Positions 1 through 9,943 of a DNA stretch of 64,000 bases are shown here, in pieces. The DNA comes from Cryptomeria japonica (Eukaryota; Streptophyta; Pinopsida; Cupressales; Cupressaceae): the NCBI RefSeq assembly GCF_030272615.1, contig NC_081406.1:463292072-463356071 (forward strand), written 5' to 3'. The notes under the pieces are model-generated. The model was not told the DNA's origin, did not search any database, and saw only the letters and a list, made by a program, of their open reading frames with translations. Made by a program: the position numbers and the translations under genes. Each line of letters starts with the position of its first letter. Position 1 is the stretch's first letter.

Positions 1-2035
1 TCTTCCTCTAATATACCATTCAGAAATGCAGATTTGACATCCATTTGATATACCTTGAAATTCTTGTAAGCAGCATATACCAATAATGTTCTTACTCCTT
101 CAAGTCTTGCCATAGGTGCAAAAGTCTCACCATAAGCAATTCCTTCTTTTTGGGCATAACCTTTGCAAACTAGTCTTGCTTTATTTTTAATAACCTCACC
201 TTTTTCATTCAGCTTGTTTCTGAAAATCCACTTTGTATCGATTACATTTTTGTCCTTCAGTCTTGGGACCAATTTCCATGTGTCATTCTTCTTGATCTGA
301 TCAATCTCTTCTGTCATAGCATTTATCCAATCTTCACTGTTAAATGCCTCTTTCACTATCCTTGGTTGAAATTCAGATATCAGACATGTGTTCTGACTCA
401 TTTTGTTCCTTGTCATCACTGGATCATTCTTATCTCCTATAATCTAACTTGATGCATGATGTCTTCTGACATACTTGGCTAATATAGGCTCGGTAGGCTC
501 TGTATAATATTCTTCATCACTCGGTAACTGAATATTCTCTTCATTTCCTTCAATAGTTTTCTCGATAAGAATTATCGGTTGAACATAGAAAAATTCATCA
601 TAATCTTCTGGTTCCTTGGAATTTACTTCATCATTTCCTTCTGCAAATTCATCAATTTTCACATTTACACTTTCTATTATTTTGTTAGATGATTTGATCA
701 GACATTTAAATGCTTTTCTTCTAGAAGAATAACCTAGAAATGTTCCTTCTTCACTTTTCTGATCAAACTTTCCATTTCTATCATCTTTGTGAACATAGCA
801 TCTACTTCCAAAGATTTTAAAATAACTTATATTAGGCTTCTTGTCATGCCAGATTTCATATGGTGTCTTCAAAGATCCTTTCTTCAGTTGTACTCGGTTC
901 AGGGTGTAAACTATTGTGCTTATTGCTTCTCTCCAAAATGTTTGTGACACTTTCTTTTCAATCATCAGGGTTCTCACACAATCTACAATAGATCTATTTC
1001 TTCTCTCAGCAATTTCATTTTGTTGTGGAGTTCTCGGTGCAGAGACTTGTCTTTTTATACCATGATCATTGCAGAATAAGTTGAACACATCAGATGTGAA
1101 CTCTCCTCCTCTATCTGATCTAAGACATTTCAGTTGTCTTCCTATTTCATTTTCAACTCTTGCCTTGTACCATTTAAACATTTGAAAAGCTTCTGATTTT
1201 TCTTTTAAATACATAACTGACATCATCCTTGAGTAATCATCCACAAATAATATGAAATATTTATCACCATAGTAACTTTGAACTTTCATAGGACCACAAA
1301 GATTAGTGTGCAGAAGATCTAAAATTCCCTTAGAAGTGTAGGACTTACTTGTAAAGCTTAATCTTATCATTTTACCCATCTGGCATCCTTGGCACATAGC
1401 ACTCTCAGGTTTTTCCAAACTCAATAGACCTCTTACTCGGTGCTTCTTACTTATTTTGATTAGATTATCAAAATTTACATGACAAAACCTTTTATGCCAT
1501 AACCAGGTATCATCTATCTTTGCATACAAACACTTGTTCCGAGTTGAGTCAAGGTGAAATGTGTTACTTTTTGTTTGTGTCCCGGTAGTAGCTAACTTTC
1601 CATGCTTGTCATGAACTTTGACAATTCCTTTCTAAAATTCTATTTGGTAACCTGTGTTGTTTAGCTGTGCTACACTCAACAAATTGTATTTCAAACCTTC
1701 AACCCAATAAACATCATTGCATTTTGCATTGTCAAGAAGTGTTATAGATCCTTTACCTTTTATCGGACATGGTGCATCATTAAAAAATACTACATAGCCT
1801 CCATCATAATCTTCTAACATAACAAACTTGTGTTTATCACCTGTCATGTGATGTGAAAATCCACTATCTATGATCCAAGAATCATTAGTATTAATGTGAG
1901 ATATTAGGGATTTTTCTTCATACCTTTCTTCCTCTGATCCATCTTTGATAGCCACATAAACTACTTCCTCTGGATCACTTTCATCTGATTTATCATCATT
2001 GGATTCCGTGTCAGCTATTAGGCATGACTTTCTAT
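1..2035 (-). pseudogene. pol: copia-1 pol: protease, integrase, start of RT (broken, partial)
   Basis: This continues the gag frame. Protease: DSGFSHHMTG at about 1840-1870, where the family has DSGCSHHM. Integrase: HHCC finger from WHKRFCHVNF to CQGCQMGKM (about 1370-1504), then the core with the acidic residues in SDRGGEF (about 1100-1120) and PQQNEIAERRNR (about 990-1030). RT begins around base 330 ([14 protein letters not shown]) and is lost at base 1 just after VKSAFLNG. Stops at 1632-1634 (TAG) and 444-446 (TAG) both correspond to CAG in copia-2. The order PR-INT-RT places it in Ty1/copia. The sequence is closest in feel to the SIRE/Maximus group, which is an inference. Confidence 0.9.
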
Positions 2036-3017
2036 CTCTTCTCCTGAAATCTCGGTGTCCTCTATAATGATTATCTTTCTGTCTGTCATCTCGGTAATCT
2101 CTCTTTTCAGTAGATTCTATGTCAGGGCAGTTAGAAGCCATATGTCCTATCTTATCACAATTGAAACATTTCAAAGGTAGTTTTCCTTTATACTTACCTT
2201 TGCCTCTCGGTAACCTTCTGGCTAATAGTGCTTCAAATTCTTCTTGCTTTCTGATTTCCTCATACAGTTTATGTACTTCTTCCATGTTCTTGCAAAATCT
2301 TTCACTTGCTCGACTATGATCCCCTTTAGTGTACTTACTCGTTCTATCATTGTAATCATCAGATTCACCAATATGAAAAGAACTAAATGCATATTCAACT
2401 TTATTTACCGAAGACCCACTCTTATCAAAATTACTTAACTCAAATGCATGTAGCTTACCAATAGTAGCATCCAAAGAAACTGGCATATTGGGTATAGACC
2501 TCAATTCATTGATTGCAGAGACTCGGATTGCATAAGCTGGTAGAAGGGTTATTAACAACTTACTTGTTATATCCTTTTCTTCAATAGTTCCACTTGCTCC
2601 TTTGATTTAATTGACAATCTCCTTTAGTCTTGTACTGTACTGGGTTATGTTCTCACCTTCATTCATCCTCATAGATTCAAGTTTTCCTCTTAGACTGTCC
2701 ACTTTTGCTCTTTGAACATGTTCATCACTGCCATACATAGATATGAGCTTGTCCCACATTGCCTTTGCATCATTGTAGCCTTCTAGATCATTAAACTCTG
2801 ATCTGGTCAATGCAGATGTTATTTCAATCATTGCTTGGATATGTTCTTGCTTTGCCTTTATCTCTTCCATTGTCAATGGATAGGTGCTCGGTGTAAAGAA
2901 ATCATTCTCGAGATAATATACAACATATTCTCCAACTCCTGATAGATGCAGCTTCATCCTTTTCTGCCATGTAGAGAAACATGACTTGTTCAACTTGGAT
3001 GCATCCCTCTTATACAT
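2036..3017 (-). pseudogene. gag: copia-1 gag with zinc knuckle (broken)
   Basis: This is the capsid/nucleocapsid part of the polyprotein. It starts at the ATG at 3017 (MYKRDASKL), soon after the primer-binding site. The N-terminal half is a copia-type gag (UBN2-like) domain with WQKRMKLHLSGVGEY and a following helix-rich stretch. A CCHC knuckle, CFNCDKIGHMASNC, is encoded at about 2128-2168, followed by a basic Arg/Asp-rich linker. A stop (TAA) at 2607-2609 interrupts the frame in IVN*IKG. Copia-2 has CAA there, so the stop is a C-to-T change. Apart from this stop, gag and pol are in one frame. Confidence 0.88.
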
Positions 3018-3068
3018 CTTTAGATCTTTTCCTCAAGTGCCTTTAAAATTGTTCTTCCGAAATCCAAA

Positions 3069-3080
3069 GCTCTAATACCA
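3069..3080 (-). other. Primer-binding site of copia-1
   Basis: On the minus strand TGGTATTAGAGC lies two bases inside the LTR. It matches the usual plant copia site TGGTATCAGAGC, complementary to the 3' end of initiator methionine tRNA, with one C-to-T change. Confidence 0.85.
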
Positions 3081-3082
3081 AC

Positions 3083-4629
3083 TGATAGTTTAGATACTTA
3101 ATGTTAAGTATAGATGCCAAGCTAATAAGATGAGAGGGTGGGGTGAATCATACAAACTTAATCTTCCATAAAAACAACAGATTCAACCTTGGTAACATAT
3201 ACTCCAGTAATATAGCAAAAAATGCTAAACCAACAAACTCAAAAGCATATAAACATCATAAAACTCATAACACCAGATTTAACGTGGAAACCCAAATAGG
3301 GAAAAACCACTATGGGTTTTCAGACCCACTAAGAAATATACTCTTCTAGAGTATGCCTGGTTAAAAGAAAATCTTGTTAAAGATTACAAACACATTGCTA
3401 AATGTGACCCAGTTAAGGGATTTCCCTCAGATCTATTAGGATCTTCACCTTGTTAAAGGATTTCAAACACTCAATCAGAATGTCACCTTGCTAGAGGGTT
3501 TTACAAATAAGACTGTTAAGTCCACTCGGTTAACAGATTTTCTATCACTTTACAAAATAACAGTAATAAAAATCTATCTGCAACTTCACATCTAAAATGC
3601 TAAAGCAGACTCTTATTTGCTCAATACAATAGGACTTATCTTGTTCATCTACTAGGCTTTATACTTTGTTATTCAAAATAGGTCTTCAAGAGTCTGTGCT
3701 CGGTAATCACTATGTAGCATCCCTGTGCATACACTTGCTCACATACATTGTTTATCAATAGTTCATTATTTATAAGCAATTTTCCAACCAATTAATCTCC
3801 TTGATCACATTTCCCATGATCAATCACAGCCATCAGATCTTCAAAATTGACTAGGTTCAATGTATCCTTCGATCTGAAAACTTTTTACCTCGCCTTGGAA
3901 CTTGCATACTTTCTTGGAACTTGTGCTAGGGTATTGCAGTTCAATTTAAGCTATAGATCTTCCTGCTAATTTTCCTTTGCCATAAATTCTTTAACAAACT
4001 TCATTCACGACATACCAATCATTTAATCATAACCATCTCATTAGCTTCCTTCATTAAATCATGCTTTTATTCATTCAATTCATTCTGTTATTACTCAGTT
4101 GCAACTCAGTAAATACTAAACTTCACTAGGTAGACATTCTGCCTTCATTAACCGATAGTGATAACCTTAGGGTTTACCGACTAGGTTCCTTAAGGTTTAC
4201 CGACTAGGTTCCTTAAGGTTTACCGACTAGGTTCTTGAGGGTCTATTGACTAGGTTCTTTGCTCAGTAACATAGTATAGTATCAACTCTACAATCAACAA
4301 CATATGTAGGATATCAAAACAATCAAAAGATCATGATCTCATCATTGTCTAACTTGGTAATAGTTTCCCATTGAATAACTTATTCCTCCCCTTATTTATC
4401 ACATTCTTTCTGTGTCTTTTACCGACATCTTTATACTCATCAAATTATACTTCTTAAGATATGGCAACATCATATTGAATTAGAAAATCAATTTCTTGAC
4501 ATCAATGACAAAATAATAATATTAAGATAGTAAACATCCTTAATCAGTTATATCCATAATCATCAACAACCTTCTCAATATCCTTATTGAAATGCCAACA
4601 ATCTCCCTTTGTCTATTATAATGCCAACA
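3083..4629 (-). repeat. 5' LTR of copia-1 (1547 bp)
   Basis: On the minus strand the LTR opens with TGTTGGCATT at 4629 and closes with ACTATCA at 3083, next to a primer-binding site. It aligns with both LTRs of copia-2 (1512 and 1510 bp). A TATA-like box (TATAAATAA, minus strand, 3766-3774) sits where copia-2 has TATAAATAG and is the likely promoter. The extra length comes largely from a 23-bp tandem array at 4171-4260. Confidence 0.9.
4171..4260. repeat. 23-bp tandem repeat inside the copia-1 LTR
   Basis: About four head-to-tail copies of a 23-bp unit begin at 4171, 4194, 4217 and about 4240. Each carries the core GACTAGGTTC. The first three are nearly identical and the last is diverged. 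The copia-2 LTRs have a single copy of the same core (for example near 7885-7912), so the array expanded in this copy. Confidence 0.85.
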
Positions 4630-4638
4630 CTAAAGATT

Positions 4639-5239
4639 CAGATGTGGGAACCAAGTGATGAGGACTCAGAGCATAAAGAAAGAGACAACATTCAGCAAGA
4701 GGATGTGGAAGAGGACAAGACAGAGTTAATCTTAGATAAAAGTGAGAGTAAAGTAGATCAAAAGCACTCAGATAACAAAGAGGAAGGAGATAACTTTAAC
4801 CTTGTTGCAAGATCTCATGATCCAGATAAAGAATTAGACTGGCTCTAGGAGGCTCAACCTGATAACATCCTAGGCCAAGGGCTATCGAAAATCTCATTAG
4901 CTACCGCAGCAAAAGTAAAGCTGGCCTTTTTGAAGGAACAAGATCCAAAATGGTGAGATGAGGAAGACATCAAAAAGGCACTAGGGAAGAATGAAACAAA
5001 GTAGGAGGATGAAGAAGCAACAAAGGACAAAAGTAAGAATAAGAAAAAAAAAACAATAACAATAACCTAATCAATAGTGCGCTGACTAGAAACACCAGGA
5101 GCAGGCTTGGGGATGTGGGAGCGCAACACACTTCTCTAAGAAGACATTCAAATGCCAAGAAAAGATCAATGGAAACAAGCAGGAATATAGTACATAATAC
5201 CCAAAGAACCATCTTTGAGGCAGGTATTTCCAAAAACCC
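4639..5239 (+). pseudogene. LINE ORF1-like acidic region (degraded)
   Basis: The readable part (to 4848) is rich in Glu, Asp and Lys (EDVEEDKTELILDKSES) with no recognisable domain. After a TAG, it continues as NILGQGLSKISLATAAKVKL and a Lys-rich stretch near 5030-5065, with more stops. It lies directly upstream of the endonuclease, where L1-type LINEs have the end of ORF1 and the inter-ORF gap. I see no CCHC knuckle or RRM. The assignment rests on position only. The 5' part is probably missing because copia-1 begins at 4629. Confidence 0.45.
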
Positions 5240-6360
5240 ATGAAAATCATCTCCTGGAATATTCGGGGACTGAACAACCCTCACAAATATGATTTAGCTA
5301 AAAGTATGATTAGAGATAAAAATATTGATATTTTTTTGATTCAAGAAACTAAGATGGCAAACGATAAAGTTGAAAGTCTGAATATGTTCAAAAATGGAGG
5401 AGTCAACGGAGGTAGTTCAAAAGGTGTATCGGGAGGAATTGTTACCTTCTGGAACAAAAATAATGTAGAAGGTGAGGTGCTAATTTAGGACAACAACCTA
5501 GCTTGCATAAGATTTAAGCACCTCAAGAATTGCACTACTTGGGTCCTAACTAATTTATACGCGCCTAACACTAAGACTGGGAGAAGTGAGATGAGGAGAA
5601 ATCTTACTTGGTTGAGAAGTAGGTTTGCTGAGGACAGCTCGTTAATCATGGGAGATTTCAATACACCCTTGAAGGAAAATGAGAAAAAGGGAGGGAGTCA
5701 AGCTAATTTGGACAGTAGATTAGACTTGATGGATTTCATAAACAATAATGCCATTCACGATATGGAGCTGCAAGGAGTCATATACACTTGGACTAATAGA
5801 AGAAGTGGTGAAAATTTGATTCAGGTTAGACTTGATAGAGCTCTCCTTTCCTTAGATTGGTTTAACCTTCATGACTACTCTTTATCTTTGCATATAAAGG
5901 CAGGATTAGATTATTACCTTGTAACCTTCATGGCTGAAGTAAATAATAGAAGGAGACAATTCCCTTATAGATTTAAAAAAATGTGGACTAGACACCTAGA
6001 TCTGGAAAGTAAGATTAAGGACTGGTGGGAGGTCAGTATTGAAGGAAACACCATGTACAAAGTGGTCAAGAAGATGAAGATTGTTAAAGATAATGTTAAG
6101 AAGTGGAATAAGGAATGCTTTAGGAATATCTTTACCTCAAAATCTACAATCCTCTTAGAGCTCGAGGAAATATAGGATGAGATACAAAACAATGGTTATA
6201 CTAATACGTCTAGAGACACTGAAGATACTATTCTTATGAGATATCATGATATTATAGTTAAAGAGGAAACCTACTAGAAACAAAGATCGAGAAATGTCTA
6301 GTTGAAGGAGGGGGACAAGAATACTAAATAATTCCATATGTCCACCTTGAGACATAAGGC
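5240..6360 (+). pseudogene. LINE ORF2, APE-like endonuclease and linker (broken)
   Basis: The ATG at 5240 opens MKIISWNIRGLNNP, the classic start of the plant L1 endonuclease. The metal-binding and catalytic blocks follow: LIQETKM (about 5335-5357), GDFNTPLKE (about 5650-5680), and the DNA-contact block GVIYTWTNRR (about 5775-5805). The final SDHxP-type block is decayed (LDYYLVTF near 5905). The linker with KMWTRHLDLESKIKDWW follows. TAG stops occur at about 5487 and 6174 and in several later codons. This endonuclease would nick the target DNA for target-primed reverse transcription. It is not functional now. Confidence 0.88.
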
Positions 6361-7511
6361 CATTAATAGAATTGTTCATATTAAAATGAATGTCAGATGT
6401 GTAGTAGATAATGATTCCATGAGCAAGGCTCCTATGGATTTTTTCTCCAATTTACTTGCTAAGGATCAGAATTTGGATATATAGGCCCAAAGGGACCTCC
6501 TAGACAGTATTCCTACCATTTTAGTGGATGATCAGAATGCTCACCTGACTGCCATCCCTTCCCATGATGAAATTCAGATAGCTGTAAACTCCTTTGAGGG
6601 TAACAATGCCCCAGGTCTGGATGGCTTTCACATGTTCTTCTTCAAAATGTACTAGCATATTATTGGAGATGATGTTACCAGAGTTATGAAAGAAGTTTTT
6701 GGTGCTAGAAAAATGTTGATAGAAGTTAATGGTACCTTTATTGGTCTTATACCCAAAAAGATGGGGGCTGACTCAATGGATCTTTTTAGACCTATTAGTC
6801 TATGCAACTCTCTCTATAAGATTATCTCCAAGGTTCTAACCTCTAGAATTCTTAAGTTGCTCCCCTCCATCATTTTGCCTTAGCAAAGTGGCTTTGTCTT
6901 GGGTAGACAAATTTTGGATTCAATCATCATTGTCCATGAAAATATCCACTCTTTCTGTTTCTCTAAAAAAGAAGGTTTTTTTCTGAAGCTTGATCTCTCT
7001 AAAACATATAATAGAGTGGATTGGAATTTTATGATGGATGTTCTCTCTTCTTTTGGCTTTAGCCCCAGAAGTGTTAGCCTTATTAGGCAACTTGTCTCTT
7101 CATCTTCTTTCTTTGTTTTAATGAATGGATCTCCCTCTCCTTTCTTTAAAGCTTCTAGAGGTCTCAAATAGGGGGACCCTCTATCCCCAGTTACCTTTAT
7201 CATTATGGCGGAATGTTTGGGGAGATGTTTTGGAAAGCTGGTTGAGAAAAGGGAGTTTTGTGGTTTGAATCCTTCTTCGATGAATCAAATATGTTCCCAT
7301 CAAAAGGTTTGTTGATGATTCTATAATAATGGGGAAAGCTACCGTGAAGGATTATAGAAGATTAAAAAAGGCTTTGGATAACTATGGAAATACCACTGGT
7401 CAACTTATAAACTGGTCTAAAAGTTTTGTTTATTTTATCAATACCGCAGAGAGGAGGATTAAAATTAGTAATATTTCAGGTGGTCAAATTGGTAATCTGA
7501 CTGCTTCTTAC
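6361..7511 (+). pseudogene. LINE ORF2, reverse transcriptase fingers/palm (broken)
   Basis: RT blocks appear in order: NAPGLDGFHMFFFK (about 6606-6648), GLIPKKMGADSMDLFRPIS (about 6740-6800), QSGFVLGRQILD after a TAG at about 6883, KLDLSKTYNRVDW (about 6985-7025), GLK(stop)GDPLSP at about 7160-7185, and the catalytic box as FVDD at 7308-7319. A frameshift precedes the FVDD box. The segment GQLINWSKS at about 7395-7420 is the usual plant LINE block just before the YLG motif. The reading is cut at 7511 by copia-2 and continues at 19580. The in-frame stops are almost all TAG at Gln or Trp positions. Confidence 0.9.
7507..7511 (+). other. Target-site duplication CTTAC, left copy (copia-2)
   Basis: CTTAC immediately precedes the 5' LTR. 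The right copy, 19575-19579, directly follows the 3' LTR. With one copy removed, the LINE reads LTASYLGLLL across the joint, restoring the conserved YLG motif. Confidence 0.92.
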
Positions 7512-9023
7512 TACTGGCAATATTACATTATAAAAGACAATGAAAGATTGTTGACATTTCAATAAGGATATTGAGAAGGTTGTTGATGATTATGGACATA
7601 ACTGATTAAAGATGTTTTACTATCTTGATATTATTATTTTGTCATTGATGTCAAGAAATTGATTTTCTACTTCAGTATGATGTTGCCATATCTTGAGAAG
7701 TGTGATATGAAGATTATAAAGAAGTCGGTAAAAGACACAAGAAAGAATATGATAAATAAGGGGATAAGTTATTCAGTGGGCAACTACTACCAAGTCAGAC
7801 AATGATGAGATCATGATGTTTTAGATTGTTTTAACATCATACATATGTTGTAAAATGTAAAGGTTAATACTATACTATGTTATCAGGCAAAGAACCTAGT
7901 CGGTAAACCCTAAGGTTATCGCTATCGGTTAATGAAGGCAGAATGTCTACTGGGTAAAGTTTAGTATTCACTGAGTTACAACCGAGCTATAACAAAATGC
8001 ATTAAATGTTTACATGTGATATTTAATGAAGGAAGTTGATGAGCTGGAGCAAATTCAATGATTTGTAAGTCATGTGTGAAGATTGTTAAAGAATCTATGG
8101 TAAAGAAAGATCGGCATGAAGATCTACAGCTCAGATTGAACCACAATACCCTAACACAAGTTCCAAGGCAAATATACAAGTTCCAAGGTGGGGTAAAACA
8201 TTTTCAAATCAAAGAATACATTGAACCTAGACAAGATTGAAGATATGATGGCTATGATTGATCATGGGAAATGTGATCAAGGAGATTAAGTGGTTAGAAG
8301 ATTGTTTATAAATAGGAAACTGTTGATAAACAATGTATGCGGGCAAGTGTATGCATAGGGATGCTACATAGTGATTACCGAGCATAGAATCTTGAAGACC
8401 TATTAGAATAAGAGAGTATAGATGCCCAACAGATAGACAAGATTAGTTCTATGTCTAGATTGTTTTGAACAAATAGGAATCTGCTTTAGCATTTTAGATG
8501 TGAAGTTGCAGATAGATTTTTATTACTGCTATTTTGTGAAAGTGACAAAAAATCTCTTAATCAAGTGGACTTAACAGTCTTATATGTAAATCCTCTAGCA
8601 AGGTGACATTCTTATTGAGTGTTAGAAATCCTTTGACAAGGTCACTTCTAACAAAGCGAAGATCCTAACAGATCTAAGGGAAATCCCTTAACCGGGTCAC
8701 ATCTAGCAATGTGTTTGTAATCTTTAACAGGATTTGCTTTTAACCGAGCATACTCTATAACAGTATATTTCTTAGTGGGTCTGAAATCCCATAGTTGTTT
8801 TTCCCTATTTGGGTTTCCATGTTAAATCTGGTGTTATGAGGTTTAAATTGTTCATATGCTTTTGAGTTTGCATGTTTGACAGTTTCTAGTTATATGACTG
8901 ATATATATGTTATCAAGGTTGAATCTGATGTTTTAATGGATGATTAAGTTTGTATGATTCACCTCCCCCCTCTCATCTTGTTGGCTATTGGATATGTACT
9001 TATATTAAGTATCAGAACTATCA
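7512..9023 (+). repeat. 5' LTR of copia-2
   Basis: The LTR runs from TACTGGCAAT (originally TGTTGGCAAT, as the 3' LTR shows) to ACTATCA. A TATA-like box, TATAAATAG, is at 8307-8315. A C-rich tract near 8960-8970 lies shortly before the end, as in the other copia LTRs here. The downstream half contains short degenerate units with the core CAAGGT (around 8590-8750). It differs from the 3' LTR at scattered positions, so the insertion is not recent. Confidence 0.95.
8307..8315 (+). promoter_or_regulatory. TATA-like box in copia-2 5' LTR
   Basis: TATAAATAG, also present at 18857-18865 in the 3' LTR and as TATAAATAA in copia-1. Its conservation in three LTRs and its mid-LTR place fit the retrotransposon promoter. 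The start site is not identified. Confidence 0.6.
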
Positions 9024-9025
9024 AT

Positions 9026-9037
9026 TGGTATCAAATC
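9026..9037 (+). other. Primer-binding site of copia-2
   Basis: TGGTATCAAATC begins two bases after the LTR. The first eight bases match the initiator-Met-tRNA site (TGGTATCAGAGC). The last part is decayed. Confidence 0.8.
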
Positions 9038-9087
9038 TTTGGACTCTGAAAGGAAAGTTTAAAGGCACTTCAGTTAAAGATCCAAAG

Positions 9088-9943
9088 ATGTATAAGAGGG
9101 ACGCATCGAAGTTGAAGAAGTCAAGTTTATCTACATGGCAGAAAAGGATGAAGCTACATCTATCAGGAGTTGGAGAATATGCTATATACTATCTAGAGAA
9201 TGATTTTGTTGCACCTAGAACCTATCCATTGACTATGGAAGAGATAAAGGCAAAGCAAGAACATATTCAAGCAATGATTGAAATAACATCTGCATTGACC
9301 GATTCAGAGTTTAATGATCTAGAAGGATGTACTGATGCAATGGAAATGTGGACTAAGCTCATATATGTATATGGAGGAGATGAACATGTTCAAAGAGCAA
9401 AAGTAGATGGTCTAAGAGGACAACTTGAATCTATGAGGATTAATGAAGGTAAGAACATAACCCAGTACAGTACAAGACTAAAGGAGATTGTAAATCAAAT
9501 TAAAGGAGTAGGAGGAACTATTGAAGAAAAGGATGTAACAAGTAAGTTGTTAAGAACCCTTCTACCTGCCTATGCAATCCAAGTCTCTGCAATCAATGAA
9601 TTGAGGTCTATACCTAATATGCTAGTTTCCTTGGATGCTACTATTGGTAAGCTACATGCATTTGAGTTAAGTAATTTTTATAATAGTGGGTCATTAGTAA
9701 ATAAAGTTGAATCTGCATTTAGTTCTTTTCATCTGAATGAATCTAATGATTACAATGAAAGAAAGTATTAGTACTCTGAAGGAGATCATAGTGGAGCAAG
9801 TGAAATATTTCAGAAGAACATGGAAGAAATACACAAAATGTATGAAGAAATCAGAAAGCAAGAAGAGTTTGAAGCACTATTGGCCAAAAGGTTACCGAGA
9901 AGCAAAGGTAAGTATAAAGGAAAACTACCTTTGAATTGTTTAT
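9088..9943 (+). pseudogene. gag: copia-2 gag with zinc knuckle deleted (frameshifted)
   Basis: It starts at MYKRDASKL (ATG 9088) and follows the copia-1 gag closely (WQKRMKLHLSGVGEYAIYY) to a TAG at 9769-9771. The next stretch, EEIRKQEEFEALLA, is readable only in another frame. At about 9928-9937 the sequence jumps from the residue block KGKLPLNC straight into the protease leader YVAIKDG. The CCHC knuckle and the basic linker that copia-1 keeps are gone (about 200 bp). The joint lies at a short shared GTT. Without its nucleocapsid knuckle this gag could not package RNA normally. Confidence 0.85.

Larger units (their letters stand above)
1..4629 (-). mobile_element. Ty1/copia LTR retrotransposon copia-1, 5' part, cut by window edge
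   Basis: Read on the minus strand, the order is LTR (4629-3083), primer-binding site, gag, protease, integrase and the beginning of reverse transcriptase, which is the copia order (integrase before RT). The RT is cut at base 1, so RNase H and the 3' LTR lie outside the window. It belongs to the same family as copia-2 at 7512-19574: the proteins align almost residue for residue and the LTRs share their whole layout. The outer end at 4629 abuts LINE-like sequence. No target duplication can be tested because the other end is missing. Confidence 0.93.
4630..7511 (+). mobile_element. L1-type LINE, 5' portion (ORF1 tail, endonuclease, RT)
   Basis: A non-LTR retrotransposon begins here, probably truncated on the left by copia-1. 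From 4630 to about 5230 there is an acidic, Lys/Glu-rich ORF1-like stretch (4609-4848 readable, then stops). From 5240 come an APE-type endonuclease and a reverse transcriptase, one long frame broken mainly by TAG codons. At 7511 the RT is cut inside the block before the YLG motif by copia-2. The LINE resumes at 19580 in the same sense. Confidence 0.9.
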
